DNA of 23,144 nt from a virus, in IMG/VR virus record IMGVR_UViG_3300043775_000261, positions 1 to 23,144 of that record. One strand, given 5' to 3'. Position numbers and translations under genes: made by a program. Positions 8,647-13,873 of the stretch are shown here, piece after piece. Each line of letters begins with the position of its first letter. Within the stretch, counting starts at the first letter, position 1. The notes beneath the pieces are model-generated. The model ran no database searches and was not told where the DNA came from. It was given only the letters and a program-made list of their open reading frames with translations.

Positions 8647-8836
8647 GTTTGTAGAAATTAGTGCAATACGCACACATTCCTTGTCGCAGCTCGCTAGACA
8701 CTTGACCGCAACCATCACAAATCCAATCTTTGGGATATGTCGGCGGCTTGCGTCTAGTGCGATACATGAAGATCATGCCACCAACCGTGATTGCGGCAGA
8801 CAAGTAAAACACAAACATCCAATCCCAGATTGTCAT
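8615..8836 (-). CDS. Membrane-anchored zinc-ribbon small protein
   Basis: A 73-residue protein with one N-terminal transmembrane segment (about residues 7-25, MFVFYLSAAITVGGMIFMY) followed by a basic patch (RTRRK), which predicts that the C-terminal part faces the cytoplasm. The C-terminal half holds two CxxC knuckles (C40/C43 and C55/C58), a likely zinc ribbon. It is the last gene of the leftward operon; its start overlaps the preceding stop and its 3' end overlaps the rightward exported-protein gene. I know no named family. A membrane-tethered zinc finger from an early operon could act on host envelope or transcription proteins, which is speculation. Confidence 0.65.
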   Translation of the reverse strand: MTIWDWMFVFYLSAAITVGGMIFMYRTRRKPPTYPKDWICDGCGQVSSELRQGMCAYCTNFYKPTEHCRQRGK

Positions 8837-9090
8837 TTCACACCTCCAGACATGGCACGATCAACTTCAAAATTCATTTGAGGTTCAGTCACCATGAATA
8901 ACTGCGATGTGTATTTGTTCAGCCAACGATAGCGTAGCGCATCTCTGCGTAAACGTTCAATCTCTGTTGCATTTGATTCTAGCTCTGCTTTCAACTCACG
9001 GGCAACAAATAGAGCTTCATCCATTCTTTTAGACCACACAGACGGTGGTGCTACCAGTAGCGCATCAATGATTAAGTCAATTTTCCCCAT
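8833..9090 (-). CDS. Small early protein with DALRYRWL motif, unknown function
   Basis: An 85-residue protein preceded by AAGGAT six bases before the ATG. The middle is a charged helix (ARELKAELESNATEIERLRRDALRYRWLNKY). The (R)DAxRYRWL signature occurs in many small phage early proteins of unrelated overall sequence and has no established function. The remainder is short and not recognisable. Overlaps of 4 bases downstream and 14 bases upstream show it is part of the leftward operon. Likely cytoplasmic. Confidence 0.6.
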   Translation of the reverse strand: MGKIDLIIDALLVAPPSVWSKRMDEALFVARELKAELESNATEIERLRRDALRYRWLNKYTSQLFMVTEPQMNFEVDRAMSGGVK

Positions 9091-9274
9091 GATTATCCTT
9101 TTGGTTTAACTGGCGGCGCAAAGCAAAGATTTGATCGGCAAACTCAATCAATCCCTCCCGCAGTGATTTGTTAGATTCTTGCAAATTTCTTATGTACTCA
9201 GCGGCCTCAATTTGTTCTTCAGGTTTCATCACATACCCGTGTTCTAGGTAGCGCAGAATGTTGTCAGGTGTCAT
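9077..9274 (-). CDS. Small helical early protein, unknown function
   Basis: A 65-residue, mostly helical, charged protein with AAGGA ahead of its ATG. It has a heptad-like stretch (EYIRNLQESNKSLREGLIEFADQIFALRRQL) that could form a short coiled coil. I recognise no family. It overlaps the upstream gene by ATGA and the downstream gene by 14 bases, so it is read as part of the five-gene leftward operon. The tight packing is the main evidence that it is real. Confidence 0.55.
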   Translation of the reverse strand: MTPDNILRYLEHGYVMKPEEQIEAAEYIRNLQESNKSLREGLIEFADQIFALRRQLNQKDNHGEN

Positions 9275-9483
9275 GGCTGATCCTTGTCTAAAGCATACAG
9301 AGCTGTATATAGATGCGGAAGGGTCGTATTGTTAATCAACACACCTTTATCCCCAATGAACCCTATAGGTTTTAATTTAGCTAGATTGTCAGCAGCCTGG
9401 CGAAAGGCACAAGGATTAAATTCAGCGTTGCAGCGACCACCGCAAGCCTCTTTAAACAGATGGATATAGTCGGCCTTGTTCAT
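9271..9483 (-). CDS. Small early protein with clustered cysteines, unknown function
   Basis: A 70-residue protein whose N-terminal third has three cysteines in a short space (ACGGRCNAEFNPC), possibly a small metal site or redox-active cluster, followed by an Ala-rich helix and a short beta-like tail. No family is recognised. ATGA overlaps at both ends tie it to the leftward operon. The Cys cluster is visible in the sequence; metal binding is only a suggestion. Confidence 0.55.
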   Translation of the reverse strand: MNKADYIHLFKEACGGRCNAEFNPCAFRQAADNLAKLKPIGFIGDKGVLINNTTLPHLYTALYALDKDQP

Positions 9484-9752
9484 AAACGCAGTCCAAACGG
9501 GTTGTGAGCGTGTTTAACAACGAGGTTTTCGTAATTGTCTGAGGATTGTGTAGCAGTCGGTGCTTGTCGAATAGTGACATAAACACAAGGTGAGCCACGC
9601 CTACCATCCCCACGTTTCTCAATCTTGTTGTTGCGCTGAAGTTTGGCAAGTTGAGTGTAAATGCTGATCTTTTCAAGGCCACAGTAATCAGCAATATCAA
9701 CTGTTGTTTTAGGCTCAATGCAATACCGCAATATCTTTTGTTCTGTTGACAT
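9480..9752 (-). CDS. Winged-helix DNA-binding protein, first gene of leftward operon
   Basis: A 90-residue protein with a winged helix-turn-helix at residues about 3-58: an ILRYCIEPKTTVDIADYCG first helix-turn, a KISIYTQLAKLQRNNKIEKRG recognition helix and start of wing, and a wing strand ending CVYVTIRQ. The last 30 residues are polar and probably flexible. A GGAG site precedes the ATG. As the promoter-proximal gene, it may regulate this operon or another phage stage. A longer overlapping frame (9452-9763) was rejected because it is out of frame with this well-formed domain. The partner DNA site is unknown; the operator element in this window more likely belongs to the Cro/YdaS-like protein, but this protein is an alternative. 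Confidence 0.7.
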   Translation of the reverse strand: MSTEQKILRYCIEPKTTVDIADYCGLEKISIYTQLAKLQRNNKIEKRGDGRRGSPCVYVTIRQAPTATQSSDNYENLVVKHAHNPFGLRL

Positions 9753-9772
9753 ATGTTCTCCATAAAAGCATC

Positions 9773-9801
9773 ACATTAAGCCATCTAAACACAATGCACA
9801 A
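9773..9801 (-). promoter_or_regulatory. Leftward early promoter with internal operator
   Basis: Read on the minus strand, TTGTGC (9801-9796) and TAATGT (9778-9773) are separated by 17 bases. The spacer and -10 contain TTAGATGGCTTAA (9788-9776), the element also found at three other places in the window. The first leftward gene starts at 9752, about 14 bases after the expected transcript start. The -35 is weak; the shared operator raises confidence. Confidence 0.65.
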
Positions 9802-10108
9802 GAGGTATTTATCTTAGTGATTACCCGTACTTTTATTATTTGGACAATAGTATTCCCAAGGGTGGATAGCGTGTAGTTTCCCTACGCAGTCCAACTCGAT
9901 CCATATTGTTTTATAACAGAACAATACCAATCCTACCGGAGTTAATGTTCAATCGATTTAGAGTCTTGTCCCACCGTGTTCTCTAATCTTGTGTAGTCCC
10001 CATTTAAGGCTACGTGGCTTGCAGTCGGGTGTAGACCAGCCAATCTTTCTTGAGTACCGGCGATTTAACCGTATTAGATAACGCTCTCTGACGGTTATCA
10101 AAAGACAA

Positions 10109-10211
10109 ATAAAAAAGCCGTTTTAGAGTGTATTTTGTTGGCAGACCCTTTCGGGACATTCTCTATCGGCTTCAAGGCGCAAGAGAATCAAAATACACAC
10201 TAAAACGGCTT
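10109..10211 (-). terminator. Intrinsic terminator formed by the 23-base inverted repeat
   Basis: The stem 10211-10189 / 10137-10115 (one U-U mismatch) ends in CGGCTT and is followed on the minus strand by an uninterrupted T run and TTTATTTG. It would stop transcription coming leftward from the repressor gene or from a local promoter before it reaches the leftward operon. On the plus strand the stem is followed by no T run, so the terminator is directional. Confidence 0.65.
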
Positions 10212-10231
10212 ACATCGTCTGCCAAGACAAC
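10110..10231 (-). ncRNA. Predicted compact structured RNA, C4/P4-CI-like antisense regulator candidate
   Basis: On the minus strand, a 23-base arm (10211-10189) pairs with 10137-10115 at 22 of 23 positions. Its loop is completely filled by two hairpins: AGAGAAT's complement pair (10188-10182 with 10164-10158) and CCC-GAAA-GGG with a GNRA-type tetraloop (10155-10146). Just outside, TTGGCAGAC (10225-10217) is perfectly complementary to GTCTGCCAA (10146-10138) inside the loop, so an a-b-a'-b' arrangement (pseudoknot or switch) is possible. A run of six U follows the outer stem. The short a/a' complementarity, the position in an immunity-type region and the terminator recall the C4 RNA of P1/P7 and CI RNA of P4. 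That family link is my inference and untested. Confidence 0.5.
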
Positions 10232-10237
10232 AATGCA

Positions 10238-10266
10238 ATTCTGCCACCGTCTTTCCGATGTGTCAA
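10238..10266 (-). promoter_or_regulatory. Possible minus-strand promoter for the structured RNA
   Basis: A consensus TTGACA (10266-10261) is 17 bases from CAGAAT (10243-10238) on the minus strand. Transcription would start near 10231 and give an RNA of roughly 120 nt ending at the terminator near 10110. The -10 is imperfect. The same stretch also forms an ACATCG/CGATGT dyad (10261-10256 with 10217-10212), so another role is possible. Confidence 0.35.
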
Positions 10267-10338
10267 GCCCTGAAGCTAGGCTAGTGAAACACGACCCTTA
10301 TCATTGATGAGTTTCTGCTTGCTAAAGGCTTAATCAGT

Positions 10339-10554
10339 CTATCGTAAGTCAGGCCAAATTTGTGACCAGTTAGGAATTTCTTTTCTTGACCATTTGCCTG
10401 CTGATTTCTTTTCAAGCTCGGTGGCCAGTAACACTAGCTTGTCACCAGGCAAACCATTGTTGCGCCATTGCGACACAGCTGGTGGACTGACACGGCAAAG
10501 CTTGGCTACAGCAAATGTGCCACCTAATGTTTGGATGATTTCTGTTGTATTCAT
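10339..10554 (-). CDS. Cro/YdaS-like helix-turn-helix repressor
   Basis: A 71-residue protein with an N-terminal lambda-type helix-turn-helix: TEIIQTLGGTFAVAKLCRVSPPAVSQWRNNG (about residues 4-34), the pattern of small Cro/YdaS regulators. The C-terminal half (KKSAGKWSRKEIPNWSQIWPDLR) is as in other short phage repressors that lack a cleavage domain. It is transcribed away from the Erf operon, so its upstream region is a divergent control region. No Shine-Dalgarno sequence is visible before the ATG. An operator copy (10556-10568) ends one base before the start codon, which suggests autoregulation and perhaps a leaderless message. It is the best candidate to bind the four TTAGATNNCTTAA sites, but that binding is inferred. 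Confidence 0.8.
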   Translation of the reverse strand: MNTTEIIQTLGGTFAVAKLCRVSPPAVSQWRNNGLPGDKLVLLATELEKKSAGKWSRKEIPNWSQIWPDLR

Positions 10555-10555
10555 G

Positions 10556-10568
10556 TTAGATAGCTTAA
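10556..10568 (+). promoter_or_regulatory. Operator copy at the repressor start codon
   Basis: TTAGATAGCTTAA lies one base upstream of the repressor ATG (10554, minus strand), within a GTTA-N7-TAAC partial dyad (10555-10569). Occupancy would cover the repressor's transcription or translation start, as expected for autorepression. It matches the core of the other three copies at 11 fixed positions. Confidence 0.65.
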
Positions 10569-10588
10569 CAGATGAGGTTTTGTATGTG

Positions 10589-10617
10589 TTGACTTATCTG
10601 TTTAGATACCTTAATAT
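10589..10617 (+). promoter_or_regulatory. Rightward early promoter with operator in spacer
   Basis: TTGACT (10589-10594), a 17-base spacer and TAATAT (10612-10617) form a near-consensus sigma-70 promoter. TTAGATACCTTAA (10602-10614) lies across the spacer and -10, so a bound repressor would block polymerase. The predicted transcript starts near 10624 and opens at once with a CTGAC-ATACCC-GTCAG hairpin (10625-10640), then an AGGTG site before the Erf start at 10661. Confidence 0.8.
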
Positions 10618-10660
10618 CTATCTACTGACATACCCGTCAGGACAACATACAGGTGCATAA

Positions 10661-11224
10661 ATGAAAGAACTAGCAAAAGCATTAGTCACGGCGCAGGCAG
10701 CAATGTCACACGCAGCCAAAGATAGTAAAAATCCCCATTTTAAATCTGCATACTCAAGTCTGGCATCAGTCATCGACGCTGTTAGACCGCATTTGTCTGC
10801 AAACGGATTAGCCGTTGTACAAAAGACACACGATGCCGAAGGTGGTGTTTGTGTGGAAACCGTGATTATTCACGAATCAGGTCAAGAAATGTCATTTGGC
10901 AAACTGTTTGTGCCTGCAAGCAAACACGACAGTCAGGGTTTCGGTTCAGCTTTGAGCTACGCAAAGAGGTACTCAATCCAAACCGCCATGTGCGTTGCGT
11001 CGGCTGACGATGATGGTGAATCTGCCGTTAAATCAGCGCCACCAAAGGTTGAAAAACCCAAAGGCATAGATATGGATGCAACAGTTGACCAAATGGCGGC
11101 AGCGGTCAGTTACGAAAGCCTGAAGGACATATTTAGACTGGCTTGGACACAATGCCTGAAAGAACAACAGCCCGTCTTAAAAGCAATGTATGACGGAATC
11201 AAAGCAAACTGGGAGAACCAATAA
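10661..11224 (+). CDS. erf: Erf-family single-strand annealing recombinase
   Basis: This 187-residue protein belongs to the ERF superfamily, which anneals complementary single strands during phage recombination and genome circularisation. The N-terminal ~130 residues carry the family core: KNPHFKSAYSSLASVIDAVRPHLSANGLAVVQ (about 23-54) and later SQGFGSALSYAKRYSIQTAM (about 90-109). The C-terminal part is a charged linker followed by a short helical tail, near the P22 Erf length. It is the first gene after the strong operator-controlled promoter, with AGGTG before the ATG. The SSB gene starts on its last base. The PD-(D/E)XK nuclease downstream is the likely partner that makes single-stranded ends. 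Confidence 0.92.
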   Translation: MKELAKALVTAQAAMSHAAKDSKNPHFKSAYSSLASVIDAVRPHLSANGLAVVQKTHDAEGGVCVETVIIHESGQEMSFGKLFVPASKHDSQGFGSALSYAKRYSIQTAMCVASADDDGESAVKSAPPKVEKPKGIDMDATVDQMAAAVSYESLKDIFRLAWTQCLKEQQPVLKAMYDGIKANWENQ

Positions 11225-11655
11225 TGGCAAACGATCTTAACCGCTGCGAGTTTATTGGGCGCTTGGGCAAAGACCCTGAAGTACGTTACACCGCTGACAG
11301 TAATGCAATTTGTAATTTCTCAATTGCGGTTGGTTATAAGACCGCAACGAAAGAAACAACAGAATGGGTCAGGATCACAGCCTTTGGCAAGTTGGCAGGA
11401 ATATGTGCCGACTACCTAAAAAAAGGCTCACAGGTCTTTATAGCGGGTCGTATGACTACTCGCAAGTGGCAAAACAAAGATGGCGTGGATCAGTACACAA
11501 CAGAAGTCGTTGCTGACCAAATGCAAATGCTTGGTGGTCGGACGGCTGAAGATGCACCAGCTGCGCCTGCCAAACCCAAGTCTGACGCTTACAGGTCAAT
11601 CAAAGAGGGGATTGTTGTGCCTCTTGATGAAATGATCGACGATGTGCCGTTCTGA
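11224..11655 (+). CDS. ssb: Single-stranded DNA-binding protein
   Basis: A 143-residue SSB with one OB-fold domain (residues about 5-105): NRCEFIGRLGKDPEVRYT, the ISF-type strand NFSIAVGYK, WVRITAFGKLAGICADYLKKGSQVFIAGR and the closing strand VVADQMQML. A Pro/Ala linker leads to the acidic tip DEMIDDVPF, the conserved C-terminal peptide that recruits partner proteins. Its start uses the last base of the Erf stop, so the two are coupled. It coats single strands during phage replication and recombination. Length and layout are normal for phage SSBs. Confidence 0.95.
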   Translation: MANDLNRCEFIGRLGKDPEVRYTADSNAICNFSIAVGYKTATKETTEWVRITAFGKLAGICADYLKKGSQVFIAGRMTTRKWQNKDGVDQYTTEVVADQMQMLGGRTAEDAPAAPAKPKSDAYRSIKEGIVVPLDEMIDDVPF

Positions 11656-11798
11656 TGACTCAGACGGAGGAGGCAATACTTATTTCTTGGCGATTGCAGC
11701 AATGGTACGAAGGCATGGTTTTAGACGCTAGAGCCATGCAAGACCTACAGGATGCAATCGAGATGCTTAAAACATTAGCTAAACAGGTGCAAAAATGA
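11655..11798 (+). CDS. 47-residue helical protein between SSB and nuclease
   Basis: A small frame that starts on the last base of the SSB stop (TGATG) and ends with ATGA shared with the nuclease start. The product is mainly one amphipathic helix pair: EEAILISWRLQQWYEGM, then DARAMQDLQDAIEMLKTLAKQVQK. No family is recognised. The exact fit between two coupled genes with no spare bases is good evidence that it is translated. It could be a small partner of the SSB or the nuclease; this is unsupported beyond position. Confidence 0.6.
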   Translation: MTQTEEAILISWRLQQWYEGMVLDARAMQDLQDAIEMLKTLAKQVQK

Positions 11799-12529
11799 TT
11801 ATTAAATCAGCAGACTCAGAATCAGGCCATTGGTACGCAGCTGACGGTTCACCAGCGTATAAGATCATTGGCAAGAACGGCAAAGAACGCAACACAACGG
11901 TTCGTGACGCACGAGAACTTGGATTAAAGCCTAGCGTGACAACCGTGTTGGGATTGGTTGCCAAGCCTGGCTTATCCAACTGGCTGCAACAACAAGTATT
12001 ACTAGCGGCTTTGACGTTGCCACGCATTGCTGGCGAAACAGAGGAAAACTGGCTAGAACGGGTAATGTCTGACAGCAAGAGTACGGGCCGTGACGCTATG
12101 GATCGTGGCACTCAAATGCATGGGGTGCTTGAGCGTTTTTACCGTGGCGAACAAGACGATTACCCTGTTTATGTTAATCAGGTTGATGCGTCAATCAGAA
12201 TCCACTTTGGGCATGACCAGACTTGGGAGGCAGAACGCTCATTTGCGTATGAAGGGTTTGGCGGCAAAGTTGATTTGATTGCTGAAAACATCGTGATCGA
12301 CTTTAAGAGCAAAGACAAGCTCGACAAGGTTGTGCCATATCACGAACAACTGATGCAACTGGCGGCTTACCGTGTCGGCCTTGGCAAACCAACAGCCAGA
12401 TGCGCCAATGTGTTTTTTACTGCTGAAGGTGATGTGAAACTAATTGAACATTCAGAGGATGATCTAGCCTCTGCATGGGATTGCTTTCAGTATTTACTTG
12501 CGTTCTACAAGCGTAAAAACAACTTATAA
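11795..12529 (+). CDS. PD-(D/E)XK exonuclease (RecB/Cas4-like)
   Basis: This 244-residue protein has the motifs of the PD-(D/E)XK nuclease superfamily: RGTQMHGVLERF with H109, E147 in the following strand, GGKVDLI with D160, VIDFKSK with D169 and K171, and the QLAAYR helix after it. These residues bind metal and cut DNA. Paired with Erf, it most likely resects double-strand ends 5' to 3' so the annealing protein can load, as lambda exonuclease does with Beta. It is the last gene of the first rightward operon, and an intrinsic terminator follows 38 bases later. Catalytic motifs are visible; the polarity of digestion is inferred from the pairing. Confidence 0.85.
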   Translation: MIIKSADSESGHWYAADGSPAYKIIGKNGKERNTTVRDARELGLKPSVTTVLGLVAKPGLSNWLQQQVLLAALTLPRIAGETEENWLERVMSDSKSTGRDAMDRGTQMHGVLERFYRGEQDDYPVYVNQVDASIRIHFGHDQTWEAERSFAYEGFGGKVDLIAENIVIDFKSKDKLDKVVPYHEQLMQLAAYRVGLGKPTARCANVFFTAEGDVKLIEHSEDDLASAWDCFQYLLAFYKRKNNL

Positions 12530-12566
12530 TAAATTGTCGGTGTTGTTCACTCCTTGTTCCATCGAC

Positions 12567-12590
12567 CGCCCCGTAAATGGGGCGTTTTGT
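12567..12590 (+). terminator. Intrinsic terminator after the recombination operon
   Basis: A perfect CGCCCC / GGGGCG stem with a 6-base loop (12567-12584) is followed by TTTTGTTG. It separates the Erf/SSB/nuclease operon from the next operator-controlled promoter. Confidence 0.9.
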
Positions 12591-12642
12591 TGTAAAAATC
12601 CAAATAAATCAAAAATAATTACAAAAACTAGGGTAAACACCT

Positions 12643-12671
12643 ATGAAATTACTGTTTAGATAGCTTAATAT
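12643..12671 (+). promoter_or_regulatory. Second rightward promoter with the same operator
   Basis: ATGAAA (12643-12648, weak -35), a 17-base spacer and TAATAT (12666-12671). TTAGATAGCTTAA (12656-12668) sits in the same place relative to the -10 as in the Erf promoter; the stretch CTGTTTAGATANCTTAATAT is shared by both. The first gene starts at 12717. Confidence 0.75.
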
Positions 12672-12716
12672 TAGTCATGGCAATTAGCCATACACACCAC
12701 GATAAAGGTACATAAA

Positions 12717-12866
12717 ATGAGCAAATTGATTCGTAATTTTTTAGCATACCCATCAGATGAAGCACGAGCAAGATTGCAAAAGTATTTAACAAGACACCCA
12801 ATGGCTGTTTGTTTGGCTACCCCAGAAGAAAATCAAATTCTTAAACAACATGGGTTTAAGGGGTAA
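12717..12866 (+). CDS. 49-residue first gene of the second rightward operon
   Basis: An AAAGG site lies a few bases before the ATG. The product is basic and short: MSKLIRNFLAYPSD, an EARARLQKYLTRHP helix and a QILKQHGFKG tail. No family is recognised. It is the first gene behind an operator-controlled promoter, a usual place for early phage proteins that act on the host. It is followed after 3 bases by the next gene. No membrane segment or known motif is visible. Confidence 0.6.
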   Translation: MSKLIRNFLAYPSDEARARLQKYLTRHPMAVCLATPEENQILKQHGFKG

Positions 12867-12869
12867 GCC

Positions 12870-13130
12870 ATGAAATACTCATACATTCAAATGACAGACG
12901 AAGGTAAACGCCAGCTGATGCGTGAACTTAGCCGTGAGCTGACCGACAAAAAGATTGCAGAGCTTATGGATCAATTTGCTGATGGCGTAAAAACAGATAG
13001 CAATGGCGAACCGTACATTAAGATTGATCGTGACGAGGTGTTGATGTGTGCTGTGCCAATGTACACACATTTTATTGACGTTAACCACATTGAAACCGTC
13101 ACCGCTAACGAGGAGGGCAGCGATGAATAA
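12870..13130 (+). CDS. Early hypothetical protein, acidic tail
   Basis: An 86-residue protein with a helical N-terminal half (KRQLMRELSRELTDKKIAELMDQFADG) and a beta-like second half (EPYIKIDRDEVLMCAVPMYTHFIDVNHIETV), ending in an acidic NEEGSDE tail. No family is recognised. Its 3' end contains AGGAGG, which serves the next gene and overlaps it by 8 bases. Likely cytoplasmic. Confidence 0.6.
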   Translation: MKYSYIQMTDEGKRQLMRELSRELTDKKIAELMDQFADGVKTDSNGEPYIKIDRDEVLMCAVPMYTHFIDVNHIETVTANEEGSDE

Positions 13131-13311
13131 GCGTAACTGGCCTTACGGCACAGACATGAGCGAACCTAATTGGACAGGTCGCACGACTCGCCAAATGCGT
13201 GATTACAAACGATCTGATGACCGCATACCGCCAGTTGCGTGGGTAATTGGACTAATCGGCTTGGCGTTAGTGTTTGGTTTCTTTCCACTTTTATCATTGG
13301 TGATGCTATGA
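13123..13311 (+). CDS. Small single-pass membrane protein
   Basis: The start at 13123 is set by a full AGGAGG at 13111-13116; a longer open frame upstream lacks support. The 62-residue protein has a basic, polar N-terminal half (MNKRNWPYGTD ... RQMRDYKRSDDR) and a C-terminal transmembrane helix (VAWVIGLIGLALVFGFFPLL), so it is probably tail-anchored with the N-terminus in the cytoplasm. No family is recognised. It overlaps the following gene by ATGA. A role at the inner membrane early in infection, for example exclusion, is possible but untested. Confidence 0.6.
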   Translation: MNKRNWPYGTDMSEPNWTGRTTRQMRDYKRSDDRIPPVAWVIGLIGLALVFGFFPLLSLVML

Positions 13312-13604
13312 ACCAAGTCGCTCGCAACACCGATCCGTCAACCAGTTGGGTGGCAGCTGACTCTGCGAAGGCTCTAGCGGCTCAACACGCCACGATCATC
13401 ATTCAAGCCTTAGTCAGGTATGGGGCAATGGGGAAAGACGGTATAGCCACGATTACGGGACTCGATGGCAACCAAGTCGCTAGGCGGCTTAGTGAGCTAC
13501 AACGCAACCATGAAATACTGCTAACTGGGCGCAACGTGCAAAGCAAGTCAGGTCGAGCAGAACGAGAATGGAAAGTTATGCCAAAACAAATGGACTTAAT
13601 CTGA
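13308..13604 (+). CDS. Winged-helix DNA-binding protein
   Basis: The ATG at 13308, in an ATGA overlap with the preceding stop and behind GGTGA, is preferred to an in-frame upstream ATG at 13239. The 98-residue protein has a winged helix at about residues 20-85: helix AKALAAQHATIIIQALVRYG, then GKDGIATITGLDGNQVARRLSELQ as the helix-turn-helix, and a wing around EILLTGRNVQSKSGRAEREWKV. The pattern resembles MarR/replication-initiator-type small phage regulators. Target is unknown; its place in the early operon suits a middle-gene regulator or a replication-associated DNA binder. Confidence 0.65.
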   Translation: MNQVARNTDPSTSWVAADSAKALAAQHATIIIQALVRYGAMGKDGIATITGLDGNQVARRLSELQRNHEILLTGRNVQSKSGRAEREWKVMPKQMDLI

Positions 13605-13873
13605 TGCCATACGCAAAAGAAACAACACAACAAACCATCGAATTTGAAGATGCTCAACACCCTATTTGGAGTGAATGGGTTGATATGCCTGAGTTTGTGC
13701 AAGAAAAACAAGATGGGTACGCAAAAATCATTGTGCGTGTAAGAAATCAAGAAGATTTGGAGGCATTAGCAAAGGTTTTAAATCAACCTTTAACGCCTAA
13801 AACTAAAGCTGCATGGTTTCCTGCATTGGTGCGTGGTATCCATTCAAACAAAAGGTATGTGGATGAATCCTGA
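13604..13873 (+). CDS. Conserved small protein paired with TAGT glycosyltransferase
   Basis: The start at 13604 overlaps the previous stop by one base (TGATG). The 89-residue product contains IWSEWVDMPEFVQEKQDGY, an IIVRVRNQEDLEALAKVLNQ helix-strand unit and LTPKTKAAWFP ... KRYVDES. I recall this arrangement (strand, then EDLEALAKVL-type helix, then TPKTKAxWxP) as a small family frequently encoded beside TET-associated glycosyltransferases in phages. No catalytic residues can be named. It overlaps the glycosyltransferase start by 11 bases, so the two are co-translated. A role in DNA-base modification as adaptor or accessory subunit is inferred from the pairing. Confidence 0.6.
   Translation: MPYAKETTQQTIEFEDAQHPIWSEWVDMPEFVQEKQDGYAKIIVRVRNQEDLEALAKVLNQPLTPKTKAAWFPALVRGIHSNKRYVDES

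Larger units (their letters stand above)
9764..10338. other. 575-bp intergenic regulatory region
   Basis: No convincing protein gene lies here. From left to right on the plus strand it holds the leftward promoter/operator (9773-9801), then two related hairpin-forming segments (near 9870-9890 and 9991-10027), each with GTGTAG, CTACG and GCAGTC in that order. A dyad of GATAAC/GTTATC near 10075-10100 follows, then a compact structured RNA with terminator (10115-10225) and a possible minus-strand promoter (10238-10266). One minus-strand frame across about 10130-9815 is protein-like but carries two stops. It separates the repressor gene from the leftward operon, and could serve as immunity RNA locus, replication origin or both. 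Confidence 0.6.

Noticed and set aside
9452-9763. Minus-strand frame of 103 residues over the winged-helix gene
   Set aside because: It is out of frame with the better-formed winged-helix protein at 9480-9752, which has a GGAG site and ATGA coupling to the next gene.
9840-10080. Possible tRNA genes suggested by GTAG/CTAC hairpins
   Set aside because: No acceptor-stem pairing with T-arm and anticodon arm at proper distances could be put together on either strand.
10010-10159. A 49-codon minus-strand frame with an ATG inside the structured RNA
   Set aside because: It starts inside the GNRA hairpin segment, runs through the strong terminator stem and U run, and has no ribosome site. An open run of this length is expected by chance in six frames of this region.
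9764-10338. Possible CRISPR array or group I/II intron in the intergenic region
   Set aside because: There are no regularly spaced direct repeats, no intron core motifs that I can identify, and no reverse transcriptase or exon to be interrupted.
10394-10660. Plus-strand frame ending at the Erf start
   Set aside because: It is antisense to the repressor gene and spans the rightward promoter and operator; composition is not protein-like.
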